From NCBI GenBank assembly GCA_001604385.1, contig LVBK01000020.1:62001-126000 (forward strand): 64,000 nt of DNA. The letters run 5' to 3'. The DNA is from Spirochaetales bacterium Spiro_09 (GTDB lineage: Bacteria > Spirochaetota > Spirochaetia > Treponematales > Treponemataceae). The notes under the pieces are model-generated. The model was not told the origin of the DNA. It ran no database searches and saw only the letters and a program-made list of their open reading frames with translations. This document shows, in pieces, positions 1 through 8,126 of this stretch (the first letter of the stretch is position 1; each line of letters starts with the position of its first letter). The position numbers were made by a program, and so were the translations under genes.

Positions 1-927
1 CGCATTCGTGACCATCACTGCGGGCAGCGCATGGTAGTTCGCGGTCTCGTGGAGTTCTCCAGTTGTTGCGTCAATACCTGCCGCTATTGCGGCTTGAACC
101 GGAATAATCCGAAGGCAGAGCGTTTCCGCCTTACTCCGGACGACATTCTGGAAAGCGCGCGTCTTGTGCACGAGGCAGGTATCCGCACTATTGTGCTGCA
201 GTCGGGAGAAGAATCCCGCGACGCCCGTGAGCTTGCCGATGTTATCAACAAAATTAAGAGCACCTATGATATGGCAATTACCCTGTCGGTCGGGGAGAGA
301 AGCCATGCCGATTACGCGCTCTGGAAGGAAGCTGGTGCCGACCGGTATCTTTTGCGGATAGAGTCCGTGGACGCGGATGTATACCGCTCCCTGCACGTGG
401 GTCGGGAACTGGAAACCCGTCTTGCCTGTCTTGAAACGCTTCGGGAGTTGGGGTATCAGGTGGGAAGCGGCGTCATGGTTGGCGTACCCGGTCAGACGAC
501 GCATCATCTTGCCCGGGACATCCGGTTTCTCGCTTCCCGCGAATTCGACATGATCGGGGTGGGTCCCTTTATTCCCCACCCGGACACCCCCTTCCGGGAC
601 GAGAAGGCCGGCGGGGTTGGCCTGACGCTCAGGATGCTCGCCCTTTTACGGATCGTCACGCGGAACGCCTGGCTTCCGGCGACGACCGCCCTCGGGAGCA
701 TGGACAGGGATTACCGCATTGACGCGCTCAAGGCAGGCGCCAATGTGCTCATGCCCAATTTCTCGCCGGTGGAAGTGAAGAAAAAGTATGAAATTTATCC
801 GGGAAAGCGGTGCATAACCGAACGCACCGGCGCCTGTGCGCTCTGTACCGAGGGTATTGCCCGCGCAGGGGGGCTCGAGATTGACTGGTCCCGGGCAGAT
901 TCGCTGAAGATGGCCGTCCGGCTCTAG
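1..927 (+). CDS. hydE: [FeFe]-hydrogenase H-cluster maturase HydE (5' end missing)
   Basis: Radical-SAM enzyme that, with HydF and HydG, builds the H-cluster of [FeFe]-hydrogenase. The reading frame is open to base 1, so the gene is cut by the window edge. The ATG at 31 in the ORF track is internal. The CxxxCxxC cluster motif is visible as CVNTCRYC, preceded by the family-typical RGLVEFSS. Near the C-terminus CITERTGACALC matches the CX7CX2C second-cluster motif found in many HydE. The intact C-terminus ends in TAG at 925-927. HydF, HydG and a hydrogenase are not in the window and may lie upstream. BioB and PylB are relatives, but the RGLVEFSS and CX7CX2C motifs favour HydE. The presence of HydE implies hydrogen metabolism and an anaerobic lifestyle. 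Confidence 0.9.
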   Translation, partial: RIRDHHCGQRMVVRGLVEFSSCCVNTCRYCGLNRNNPKAERFRLTPDDILESARLVHEAGIRTIVLQSGEESRDARELADVINKIKSTYDMAITLSVGERSHADYALWKEAGADRYLLRIESVDADVYRSLHVGRELETRLACLETLRELGYQVGSGVMVGVPGQTTHHLARDIRFLASREFDMIGVGPFIPHPDTPFRDEKAGGVGLTLRMLALLRIVTRNAWLPATTALGSMDRDYRIDALKAGANVLMPNFSPVEVKKKYEIYPGKRCITERTGACALCTEGIARAGGLEIDWSRADSLKMAVRL

Positions 928-931
928 GTGC

Positions 932-953
932 GGCAACGGCTCTTGCCGTTGCC
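932..953. terminator. Perfect hairpin between convergent genes
   Basis: GGCAACGGC-TCTT-GCCGTTGCC is a perfect 9-bp stem with a 4-base loop. It starts 4 bases after the hydE stop and ends 8 bases before the stop of the opposing gene. There is no T-tract on either strand. It may be a bidirectional terminator or an mRNA 3'-end stabiliser. Confidence 0.55.
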
Positions 954-961
954 CCTGCATC

Positions 962-1585
962 CTATATCCAGCCCAGAATTCCCGCAAACAGGATCATTGC
1001 CAGGGCGTCCACCGCGAACAGAGACCCGATGACCAGTCGTTGCACCCGGGGTTTCCAGTCGTGCGCGAAGTTTGCCATGAGGAAGAAAGGGATATAGACG
1101 GTAATGAACACGGGCAGGCTGCCCCACCAGGGGTACACCCAGACGAAGGCCGGGGTGCGGGCAAGAAAAATCTCGAATATCGAGAAAAACGCCGCATTGC
1201 CAAGGGCGAACACAATCCGGTTGTTGATTCCCAGAATTTTCAGCGCGGGGTCGGCCGGCAGCAGTTTGGAAAAAATGAGGCCGGCAACCGCGAACATCAT
1301 GGACAGTTCCCAGCCGACGCCGACCAGAAGCAGGAAGGAGGTGCCGGTCGGAACCGTCCACAACGCGTGGCCGCTCCAGTGCTGGATCAGCGCGTTCAAA
1401 ATCTCGAAGAACCAGTGGGTTGCATACAGGGCCAATCCCGCCGCTATTTGTTTCCAGTTTTTCTTTTCAATTTCACCGATATAGATGTACACCACAAAGG
1501 CAAAAAGAGGGATAAAATACCATTGAAAGGGATGGCCCTGACGCAGTATGGAAAGGGCCTGGTTTGTTGCTTCCGGATTGTTCAT
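962..1585 (-). CDS. Hypothetical multi-pass membrane protein
   Basis: A 207-residue protein with about six hydrophobic segments, starting MNNPEATNQ. I do not recognise a family. Hydrophobic stretches include FIPLFAFVVYIYIG, a Trp/His-rich region (THWFFEILNALIQHW) and SFLLLVGVGWELSMMFAVAGLIF; the last one ends the protein. The start at 1585 was chosen because AAGGAG lies 6 bases upstream. The longer ORF in the track (to 1747) would run through the promoter region of the divergent regulator gene. No catalytic motif is visible. Function unknown. Confidence 0.7.
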   Translation of the reverse strand: MNNPEATNQALSILRQGHPFQWYFIPLFAFVVYIYIGEIEKKNWKQIAAGLALYATHWFFEILNALIQHWSGHALWTVPTGTSFLLLVGVGWELSMMFAVAGLIFSKLLPADPALKILGINNRIVFALGNAAFFSIFEIFLARTPAFVWVYPWWGSLPVFITVYIPFFLMANFAHDWKPRVQRLVIGSLFAVDALAMILFAGILGWI

Positions 1586-1660
1586 GCGTGACTCCTTGTT
1601 AATGAAGGATACCGCACCGGAAGAAAAAAAACCGCTCCGGTGAGGCTCATTTCCCCTGCG

Positions 1661-1682
1661 GCAACCAGCGGTTGCGTTTTTT
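1661..1682 (+). terminator. Possible leader terminator/attenuator before the HTH gene
   Basis: GCAACC-AGC-GGTTGC forms a 6-bp stem followed by G and six Ts. This gives rho-independent geometry on the plus strand, 66 bases ahead of the HTH start. It would attenuate transcription into the regulator if a promoter lies upstream in 1586-1660. Confidence 0.35.
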
Positions 1683-1747
1683 GTCCGGTATGGCTGGTAG
1701 AATGCCTCCTTCACCGGTTGTACTCTTGAAATAAGGAGAATAGACAA

Positions 1748-2434
1748 ATGGATATATCATCAACCTTACAGGCTCTCAGAAGAGAACAGGGGTTGTCACA
1801 GGAACGGCTTGCGGAGCTTTTAGGTGTCTCGCGCCAGGCTGTGGCAAAATGGGAGTCGGCCGACAGCCTTCCGGAAATAGAGAATCTTGTGGCAATTGCT
1901 TCTGTCTTCAGGGTCTCCCTGGACGATCTGGTCAGAAATTCAGCCGACTGCGGCGTTCACCCGGGCAGGAAGGACGGTGCAGCTTGCCATGACGCACAGT
2001 CTGAACTGGTTTCTTTTCTGATCAAGGCCAAGCGGCTGACCTATGCGGCTCATGGAGCCGAAACCAGGCCCTCGCGCCCGTCTTCGCACGATCTTGCCTA
2101 CACCGAGGGTGACTATTCCTACTATGACACCTATCTGGGAGGAGAGCGTTTTGCCGGGGAAGAGGCCGTGTGGCGCGGGGTAACGCCTCTGTGGTCCATG
2201 AATTATGCGGGCAGGGTTACCGCTCCGGGCTTCTCAGGCGATTTTTTGAAGGACGCCCTGTTGCGGGTTCCCCGGGACCAGCCGTTTCGGGGGCCGCGCC
2301 TGTATGCCTCGGGAGACTATGTGTATCATTGCCGGGTGGATGGAAACTTTGAATGGTTTTCTGGACGCGAAGAAATATTTCTACATGATATGTGCATATA
2401 TGAATGCCTCTTTCACGGGACGCTCATTGTGTAA
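1748..2434 (+). CDS. XRE-family transcriptional regulator with DUF5680 domain
   Basis: The N-terminal helix-turn-helix (residues about 5-60: LRREQGLSQERLAELLGVSR then QAVAKWE) is a classic Cro/C1-type DNA-binding domain. The C-terminal 140 residues match what I know as DUF5680 (LAYTEGDYSYYDTYLGGERF, then SGREEI), a domain often attached to such regulators and probably a ligand sensor. The start is supported by AAGGAGAA 8 bases upstream. It ends just before an MFS exporter on the same strand, 57 bases from that gene's chosen start, so it may regulate that pump. The adjacent divergent membrane protein is another candidate target. Confidence 0.85.
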   Translation: MDISSTLQALRREQGLSQERLAELLGVSRQAVAKWESADSLPEIENLVAIASVFRVSLDDLVRNSADCGVHPGRKDGAACHDAQSELVSFLIKAKRLTYAAHGAETRPSRPSSHDLAYTEGDYSYYDTYLGGERFAGEEAVWRGVTPLWSMNYAGRVTAPGFSGDFLKDALLRVPRDQPFRGPRLYASGDYVYHCRVDGNFEWFSGREEIFLHDMCIYECLFHGTLIV

Positions 2435-2456
2435 GTACCGGTAGTGCCGAATTCTG

Positions 2457-2485
2457 TTGACGCTGACGTTTTCAATGAATATGTT
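2457..2485 (+). promoter_or_regulatory. Candidate sigma-70 promoter for a leaderless MFS transcript
   Basis: TTGACG, 17 bases, TATGTT, then 6 bases to the ATG at 2492. Transcription would start on or next to the start codon. Confidence 0.5.
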
Positions 2486-2491
2486 TCGGGA

Positions 2492-3766
2492 ATGAGTAAC
2501 TGGAAAGTGAAAACCGGTCTTTTTCTGGCCGGGCAAACCATATCGCTGTTCGGCTCTTCGCTGGTGCAATACGCCATACTGTGGCACCTGACGCTCGAAA
2601 TGCGTTCCGGCATGGTAATGACGGCCTACATTCTTGCGGGCTTTATTCCGTCCCTGTTTTTGTCCCCCTTTGCGGGCGTATGGGCTGACCGCTACGACAG
2701 AAAAAAACTGATTGTGCTGGCAGACGGCTTTATCGCGCTGGTGTCCCTGGTCGCAACTTTATTTTTGGCGCGGGGCTTCGAAAGCCTTGCCCTGTATTTG
2801 ACCGTGGCTGCCTTTCGCTCGTTCGGTTCGGCAGTGCATCAACCGGCGGTCGGAGCTTTTTTGCCGGGTATCGTACCGCCTGAGAGCCTGATGCGGGTAA
2901 ACGGCATTAACGGCAGCCTCCAAAGCGCCCTGATGCTGGTGTCCCCGATGGCGGCGGGCGCCCTTCTGGTATTGCTCGACATTCATTTGATTTTCCTGGT
3001 TGACGTGCTGACGGCCCTTGTAGCCATTGCAATTCTCGTGTTTTTTGTCCGGCACACGCAGGAGAGGGCCGGAGCAAACGCGGACGGAACCGACGCGGCG
3101 GAATCGGGCGGTGAGGCTCTGGCGCCCGCCGGCTACTTGAAAGATATTCGGGACGGAATACGGTATATTCGGGAACACCGGTATCTGATCTCGTTTTTCG
3201 CCTATATGGGAGCCATCTTCTTCCTGGTATCGCCGGCTGCCTTTTTAACCACCGTTCAGACCGCGCGCACTTTTGGCGGCGAGGTGTGGCGGCTGACTGC
3301 CATTGAAATAGTTTTTTCGGTGGGTATGCTCGCGGGAGGGGCCCTGATCGCATCCTGGGGCGGATTTACAAACAGGATCAAGACTATCGTATTGGGAAAT
3401 GCGGGAATGGCCGTATGCACGGTTGGCCTCGCGCTTTCTCCCTTTGTGGCCGGCTCCCTGAACTTCGCCGTGTACCTTGCCTTTATGGGCATTTTCGGGA
3501 TAGCGCTTCCACTTCTGAATACGCCGTCCACCGTGCTCTTGCAGGAGCAGGTTGATTCCGCCTACCTTGGACGAACCTTCGGGGTGTTTTCGATGATTTC
3601 CAGCTCCCTGATGCCCGTCGCGATGCTTGTCTTCGGCCCGCTGGCAGATGTTGTCGCGATCGAGTGGATTCTATTGGTGTGCGGCATCCTTATGCTGGGT
3701 TTGGCCATATCGGTTCGCGCCAACCGCCGGCTCATAGAAGCGGGCCGACGCGTTTCGGCGGTCTGA
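2492..3766 (+). CDS. MFS exporter (EntS / macrolide-efflux type)
   Basis: A 424-residue major facilitator with about 12 hydrophobic segments. The loop 2-3 signature appears as AGVWADRYDRKKL (the G-x-x-x-D-R-x-x-R-K type motif A). The N-terminus WKVKTGLFLAGQTISLFGSS and the loop EAL-like region VNGINGSLQSA resemble MFS_3 proteins such as EntS and Mef pumps, which export siderophores or macrolides. The ORF track begins at a GTG at 2444. I prefer ATG 2492, because the protein start fits the family and a promoter overlaps the extra codons. There is no Shine-Dalgarno. The neighbouring XRE/DUF5680 regulator may control it. Substrate cannot be told from sequence. Confidence 0.85.
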   Translation: MSNWKVKTGLFLAGQTISLFGSSLVQYAILWHLTLEMRSGMVMTAYILAGFIPSLFLSPFAGVWADRYDRKKLIVLADGFIALVSLVATLFLARGFESLALYLTVAAFRSFGSAVHQPAVGAFLPGIVPPESLMRVNGINGSLQSALMLVSPMAAGALLVLLDIHLIFLVDVLTALVAIAILVFFVRHTQERAGANADGTDAAESGGEALAPAGYLKDIRDGIRYIREHRYLISFFAYMGAIFFLVSPAAFLTTVQTARTFGGEVWRLTAIEIVFSVGMLAGGALIASWGGFTNRIKTIVLGNAGMAVCTVGLALSPFVAGSLNFAVYLAFMGIFGIALPLLNTPSTVLLQEQVDSAYLGRTFGVFSMISSSLMPVAMLVFGPLADVVAIEWILLVCGILMLGLAISVRANRRLIEAGRRVSAV

Positions 3767-3782
3767 CACCCTGCGGTGTCAG
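3763..3782. terminator. Hairpin containing the MFS stop codon
   Basis: CTGACACC-CTGC-GGTGTCAG is a perfect 8-bp stem and its left arm includes the TGA stop of the MFS gene. It lies between the convergent MFS and glnK genes and has no T-tract. Confidence 0.5.
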
Positions 3783-3806
3783 CCAGTTTCGCGTTGTATG
3801 CGTCCG

Positions 3807-4148
3807 TTAACCGATGGCTTCCGAGCCGGTTTCCCCGGTCCGGATGCGAATGCAGCGTTCCAGGTTTGTGACCCAGATTTTTCCGTCGCCGATCTTGCCG
3901 GTTCGGGCAGCCGATATGATTGCATTGATTGTCGGATCGACAAATTCGTCGTTGACGGCAATGTCGAGCCTGATTTTCTTGTGCAAATTTACTTCGGTAA
4001 CCGCTCCGCGGTATTCCTCGGTGTAACCGGCCTGTTGTCCGCAGCCATGAGCCGGGCTGACGGTCATTTTCGTAACCTTCGCCTCGACAAGGGCTTTTTT
4101 GACATCTTCAAGCTTGTACGGTTGAATGAGCGCGACTATCAATTTCAT
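3807..4148 (-). CDS. glnK: P-II nitrogen regulatory protein (GlnK-type)
   Basis: A 113-residue P-II protein, the normal length. It begins [20 protein letters not shown] and carries the T-loop [10 protein letters not shown], in which the tyrosine of EYRG is the usual uridylylation site. The ligand-binding C-terminal signature [10 protein letters not shown] is also present. It senses ATP/ADP and 2-oxoglutarate and would plug the Amt channel when nitrogen is plentiful. It starts 14 bases after the amt stop with AAGGAA as ribosome site, so it is the second gene of an amt-glnK operon, the reverse of the common glnK-amtB order. GlnB is the alternative name, but the amt linkage favours GlnK. Confidence 0.95.
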   Translation of the reverse strand: MKLIVALIQPYKLEDVKKALVEAKVTKMTVSPAHGCGQQAGYTEEYRGAVTEVNLHKKIRLDIAVNDEFVDPTINAIISAARTGKIGDGKIWVTNLERCIRIRTGETGSEAIG

Positions 4149-4162
4149 GGTTTTATTCCTTC

Positions 4163-5461
4163 TCAGTCAATAATCTGGAAGCCGGCATATGCTTCCGCAC
4201 CGTGTTCTCCGCGGTCCAGACCGCCGAGTTCTTCTTCGCGCGATACGCGGATACCCATGATTGCCTTGAGCGCCAGCCAGATCGCGAGCGAGAGGCCGAA
4301 GACGAAGGCTGCAACCGCCACGACACCGATGGCCTGGTTCAGCAGAAGCTGAAAACCGCCGCCGAAGAACAGTCCGTTTCCGGTTGCCGATCCGGTAATG
4401 CCGTCCTTTGCGAAGAGCCCGACGGCAAGGGTTCCCCAAATGCCGTTTGCAAGGTGGACGGACAGGGCGCCGACCGGATCATCCATCCGTCTGCGGTCAA
4501 AGAAGGGTACCGCGACGACAACAAGCACGCCGGCGACCAGACCGATAAGGGCCGAGCTTCCCACGTCGACAAAGGCACAGCCCGCTGTTATGGCTACAAG
4601 GCCTGCCAGCGCGCCGTTGACGATCATCGAAAGGTCGGGTTTCCCCAGGGTGATCCAGGCGGTGATGGTGGAGGAAAGTATGGCCGCGGCGGCAGCCGTG
4701 TTGGTGGTGACCACGATGTGGGCAATTGCGCTTCCGTCGCCGACCGCCATCGTAGATCCGGGATTAAAACCGAACCAGCCGAACCACAGGACGAGTCCGC
4801 CCAGGGTAACCAGCGACATGTTATGTCCCAGAATGGGATTGATGGTGCCGTCCGCACGGTATTTCCCGGTACGGGGACCCAGCACGAGCACTCCCGCGAG
4901 GGCTGCCCATCCGCCGACGGAGTGAACGACCGTGGAGCCCGCAAAGTCCCAGAAACCGAGGGTCTGAAGCCATCCGCCTCCCCATATCCAGTGTCCGCTT
5001 ACCGGATACACAAGGGCGACCAGGAGGGAGGCGAAGACGATGAAGGCGGGAAACTTGATGCGTTCGGCTACCGCTCCGGACACGATTGTCGCGGCGGTTC
5101 CGGCAAACACAAGCTGGAAAATGAATTTTGCCCAGAAGGGTACGGCTGTCCAGGAGATAGCATCAAAACCCTCGTCAACGCCGCCGTTTGCGAAAAAGAG
5201 ATTCGTCAGGCCGACAAAGGGGTTTCCGTTACCGAACATCAGGCCCCAGCCGAGCGCCCAGAAGGATAGGGAGGCAATTGCAAAGACGATAAAGTTTTTG
5301 GTAAGTATGTTAACCGCGTTTTTGCTCCGGCACAGGCCTGTTTCAACCATGGCAAAGCCGAGATTCATGAAAAACACCAGGAATGCCGCGAAGAGCACCC
5401 ATACAGTGTCGAGTCCTACGGAAAGAGTGGAAAGAATGGCAGGATCGCTGACCGCATCCAT
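4163..5461 (-). CDS. amt: Ammonium transporter Amt
   Basis: A 432-residue inner-membrane ammonium channel with 11 expected transmembrane helices. The family signature is present around [12 protein letters not shown], and the twin pore histidines are in [13 protein letters not shown] and [14 protein letters not shown]. There is no cleavable signal peptide of the kind seen in some AmtB. The C-terminal tail [17 protein letters not shown] is the segment that contacts GlnK in homologues. AAGGAGGT lies just upstream of the ATG. A promoter and an overlapping inverted repeat sit at 5545-5576. First gene of the amt-glnK operon. Confidence 0.96.
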   Translation of the reverse strand: MDAVSDPAILSTLSVGLDTVWVLFAAFLVFFMNLGFAMVETGLCRSKNAVNILTKNFIVFAIASLSFWALGWGLMFGNGNPFVGLTNLFFANGGVDEGFDAISWTAVPFWAKFIFQLVFAGTAATIVSGAVAERIKFPAFIVFASLLVALVYPVSGHWIWGGGWLQTLGFWDFAGSTVVHSVGGWAALAGVLVLGPRTGKYRADGTINPILGHNMSLVTLGGLVLWFGWFGFNPGSTMAVGDGSAIAHIVVTTNTAAAAAILSSTITAWITLGKPDLSMIVNGALAGLVAITAGCAFVDVGSSALIGLVAGVLVVVAVPFFDRRRMDDPVGALSVHLANGIWGTLAVGLFAKDGITGSATGNGLFFGGGFQLLLNQAIGVVAVAAFVFGLSLAIWLALKAIMGIRVSREEELGGLDRGEHGAEAYAGFQIID

Positions 5462-5544
5462 AGGAACCTCCTTAAATGAAAGTATTCCTACGTCTTTGTA
5501 GTCAGCGTGAGGCTGTCCAGGACAGCAGTACGCCTTTATCCGGC

Positions 5545-5573
5545 ATACTATCGTACGGTTGACCGCTCGTCAA
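5545..5573 (-). promoter_or_regulatory. Candidate sigma-70 promoter for amt-glnK
   Basis: On the minus strand TTGACG, 17 bases, TAGTAT. The resulting leader to the amt start would be about 75-80 bases and ends in a strong ribosome site. No sigma-54 GG-N10-GC element is visible here. Confidence 0.55.
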
Positions 5574-5576
5574 CCG
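5556..5576. promoter_or_regulatory. Palindrome over the amt -35 box (operator candidate)
   Basis: CGGTTGAC-CGCTC-GTCAACCG is a perfect 8+8 inverted repeat with a 5-base spacer. The -35 box of the amt promoter lies inside one arm, so a dimeric repressor or activator bound here could control nitrogen uptake. It also lies just past the stop of the upstream cyclase gene, so a 3' hairpin is the alternative reading. Confidence 0.45.
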
Positions 5577-5595
5577 GTCTTCGACGGGCAGGTCC

Positions 5596-6522
5596 CTAGC
5601 CTTCTTCGACGCGGTTGCGGCCCGCTTCCTTTGCCCGGTAGAGAGCCCGGTCAGCGCGCGATACCAGTTCGGCCGCTGTCGCGCAGTCGGGAGGAATGCC
5701 CGCGACGCCGAGGCTGACGGTCACCCGCTCTCCGGCGACCCTGGCGGAATTGTCGGCAACCCGGTCGCAACAGTGCCGGGCCATGAGTATCGCCTTTTCT
5801 GCAGGTGTTTCCGGAAGAATGAAAACCAGTTCCTCTCCGCCGTAGCGGCACAATATGTCGCTTGCCCGGCAGGTGGAGGCGAGCAGCATGGCGACCGCAC
5901 GCAGTACTTCGTCCCCTTTCTGGTGACCCCAGGTGTCGTTGTATTTTTTGAAGTGGTCAATGTCTATCATGATGAGGGCAAGCGGGCGGTCATAGCGGTG
6001 GGCGCGGTCCCATTCCTCGGCGAGGCGCCGGTCAAAGTACCGGCGGTTGTAGACCCCGGTCAGCTGGTCCTTCCAGGCCAATGCGGCGAGTCCTTCCTTT
6101 TTTGTATTGTAAAATTGTTTGAGCTCGAGCAATTTTTCTTCGAGGGGGCTTCCGGCCGCACCAGCGATGAGGGTGGAAATTTTCTGCTCGAAGGCCATGG
6201 TGTCGTCGGCGGAGGGTTCCCCATCCTGAATATCGGTGGCTTCCTTTATGACTATTTTCAGGTTTGCGGAGCCAAGCCTGAACCCTGCCTGTTCTCCCAA
6301 TAGCCGTTTTTCGATTCGCTCGCCGTCAATCCAGGTACCGTTTGTGCTGCCCTGGTCGGTCAGCACAAAACCTTCCGGCGTGCCGCACAGAAGCGCGTGA
6401 ACGCGCGAGACGGTCCGGTCCATGATGCGTATGGCACAGTCGTCACCGCGGCCCAGGAGGTAGGTTTTGGACGGGCTTATTTCCGTTTTCCGGTTCTCGT
6501 GATACAGGTAGTAGAGTTTCAT
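5596..6522 (-). CDS. FHA-domain diguanylate cyclase
   Basis: A cytoplasmic 308-residue protein. The N-terminal forkhead-associated domain (about residues 20-85) shows LLGRGDD, SRVHALL and STNGTWIDG, the phosphothreonine-binding GR/SxxH/NG pattern. The C-terminal GGDEF domain (about 150-305) has DQLTGVYNRRYFD, the metal-binding DIDHFKKYND, and an active-site GGEEL. The product-inhibition I-site RASD lies five residues before that motif. It should make cyclic di-GMP in response to a phosphorylated partner, probably a Ser/Thr kinase target. The track's start at 6666 would overlap the divergent VTC promoter. ATG 6522 starts at the FHA fold. Confidence 0.88.
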   Translation of the reverse strand: MKLYYLYHENRKTEISPSKTYLLGRGDDCAIRIMDRTVSRVHALLCGTPEGFVLTDQGSTNGTWIDGERIEKRLLGEQAGFRLGSANLKIVIKEATDIQDGEPSADDTMAFEQKISTLIAGAAGSPLEEKLLELKQFYNTKKEGLAALAWKDQLTGVYNRRYFDRRLAEEWDRAHRYDRPLALIMIDIDHFKKYNDTWGHQKGDEVLRAVAMLLASTCRASDILCRYGGEELVFILPETPAEKAILMARHCCDRVADNSARVAGERVTVSLGVAGIPPDCATAAELVSRADRALYRAKEAGRNRVEEG

Positions 6523-6634
6523 ACATCTTTCATGATACTGCATAGAGCGCGAGCCGGCCATCTTTCTTGCGCGTCTCTCGCGCCGGCAGTCGTCCTCCTG
6601 CCTTTCGCTCTCTGAGTCAATCTGTTCTTCCGTC

Positions 6635-6663
6635 TTGCCTTGACGGGAAGGCTGTGAGATAAT
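6635..6663 (+). promoter_or_regulatory. Candidate promoter for the VTC-DUF4956-CotH operon
   Basis: TTGCCT, 17 bases, GATAAT with an extended TGA in front of the -10. Only 9 bases separate it from the ATG, so the leader would be about 3 bases or absent. Confidence 0.5.
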
Positions 6664-6672
6664 CAAATTCTC

Positions 6673-7410
6673 ATGAAAAATTCACATCCGCGCCATGAGC
6701 TTAAATATTTGATATCCCTGCAGGATGCGGCTGTTTTGTCCACGCGGCTGTCGGCCTTCATGGCTGACGATTCCTACGGAGACGGAAAAGACGGATACGA
6801 GGTGTTGAGCCTTTATTTTGATACCCCCGCGCGGCAATTCGCCCGGGACAAGGAAGACGGTTTGTTCGAGCGGAAGAAGTACCGGCTGCGGACTTATGGC
6901 AGTACCGGGGTGTACAAGTTTGAGCAAAAGCAAAAAAAGGGAAGCCTGTGTTTCAAGACGTCCTGTACCGTTAATCCCGATACCGCGCGGGCCTTGCGGG
7001 ACGGCGGTCTGTCTGTCAATTCCCGGGAGGATGGTTTTCTCGCTTCCTTCGCTGCCCGACGGAATGCGGGCCTTTTGTCTCCTTCCGTGGGCGTTTCCTA
7101 TACCCGCCGCGCCTTTTGCCTTGAAAGCGGCCATGTGCGCGTTACCCTCGACGGGAATGTGCGCGCCCTCCGGCCGGCCGGCGCGTTCGCCGTTTCGGGC
7201 GATGTCGCGAAAGCTCCGTTCTCCCCGTCGGATCGACCGCTCGCGGTTCCCGTGCTCACACGCGGCTTTATCATACTGGAGGTAAAGTATACCGGGTTTT
7301 TGCCTGCCCCGGTTCGCTTTCTCCTGTCCTTGCCCGGCCGCCCGGTCCAATCCCTTTCCAAATATGTGCTCGCGCTTGACGCGCTGTCCGGCCTTCGGCA
7401 GCACCGCTGA
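6673..7410 (+). CDS. VTC-domain (polyphosphate polymerase-type, CYTH-like) protein
   Basis: A 245-residue cytoplasmic protein of the VTC/triphosphate-tunnel family. The strand motifs of the charged tunnel are visible: HELKYLIS, LYFDTP, RKKYRLRTYG, YKFEQKQKKG and IILEVKYTG. Together they give the alternating Arg/Lys/Glu residues that bind polyphosphate and metal in yeast Vtc4. The size matches the standalone bacterial versions. It is the first gene of a three-gene operon with a DUF4956 membrane protein and a CotH-type lipoprotein kinase, a combination I know from many bacteria. Whether the bacterial protein makes polyphosphate is inference from the fold. Confidence 0.85.
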   Translation: MKNSHPRHELKYLISLQDAAVLSTRLSAFMADDSYGDGKDGYEVLSLYFDTPARQFARDKEDGLFERKKYRLRTYGSTGVYKFEQKQKKGSLCFKTSCTVNPDTARALRDGGLSVNSREDGFLASFAARRNAGLLSPSVGVSYTRRAFCLESGHVRVTLDGNVRALRPAGAFAVSGDVAKAPFSPSDRPLAVPVLTRGFIILEVKYTGFLPAPVRFLLSLPGRPVQSLSKYVLALDALSGLRQHR

Positions 7411-7442
7411 TGTGCCAATAAAACAACATTAAGGATGAGTAA

Positions 7443-8126
7443 ATGATCAATTTTGCGGATGTATTCAAGTCAAGTTTTCTTGCCCAGTCTGGCGGTCCCT
7501 CTGCCAACCCTCTGACCTTCGCGCTTTCCATCGTCAGTATCATCGTGTATGCCGCCCTGATCCGGGTTGTCTACCGGCATACCTATCGGGGGGTCATGTA
7601 TTCGAGGACCTTCGGTACCGCGCTCGGCGTTGGCGTATTGGTAACCGGTTTTATTATCATGACCATTTCGTCGAACATTGTGCTGTCCCTCGGTATGGTT
7701 GGCGCCCTGTCCATTGTACGCTTCAGAACGGCGGTAAAGGACGCCATGGACGTCATCTACATGTTTTGGGCGGTCGGTCTGGGCATTGCGGCCGGCGGCG
7801 GTCTTTTTGCCGTAGCCGCCCTGCTTTTTGTAGTGGTTGCCCTCTTTTTGATTGTCACCGCACGGGAAGGCCTTTTTACCCAGCCGTATCTGTTTGTCGT
7901 TTCCTGTGACGGAGAGGACTGCGAAAAAGAGGTGCTTGCCCTGATCTCGCCGGCCGTCAGGAAACTCTCCCTGCGCGGAAAAACGGTGCGGGGTACCGAG
8001 CGGGAACTGACTGTCGAGGTTGTTCTTGGCCGGGAAGGGGATACCTCCTTTGTCGCCCGTGCTGCCGCCGTCAAGGGCGTTGGTTCCGCTTCACTGATCG
8101 GTTGCGACGGCGATGTATCGGTGTAA
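7443..8126 (+). CDS. DUF4956 membrane protein
   Basis: A 227-residue protein with about four transmembrane helices in the first 150 residues and a soluble C-terminal domain of about 75 residues. The core SLGMVGALSIVRFRTAVKD, followed by DAMDVIYMFWAVG, is the hallmark of DUF4956. It has an AAGGATGAG ribosome site and sits 32 bases after the VTC gene. Its stop overlaps the CotH start by 14 bases. In eukaryotic VTC complexes a membrane subunit moves polyphosphate across the membrane. A similar role here is inference only. Confidence 0.88.
   Translation: MINFADVFKSSFLAQSGGPSANPLTFALSIVSIIVYAALIRVVYRHTYRGVMYSRTFGTALGVGVLVTGFIIMTISSNIVLSLGMVGALSIVRFRTAVKDAMDVIYMFWAVGLGIAAGGGLFAVAALLFVVVALFLIVTAREGLFTQPYLFVVSCDGEDCEKEVLALISPAVRKLSLRGKTVRGTERELTVEVVLGREGDTSFVARAAAVKGVGSASLIGCDGDVSV

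Noticed and set aside
1040-1591. 183-codon ORF on the plus strand
   Set aside because: It is antisense to the membrane protein gene, which has a good ribosome site. The translation is Gly/Arg/Glu-rich with no domain.
4202-5269. 355-codon ORF on the plus strand
   Set aside because: It is antisense to amt, which has clear family motifs. The translation is low-complexity charged sequence with no fold signature.
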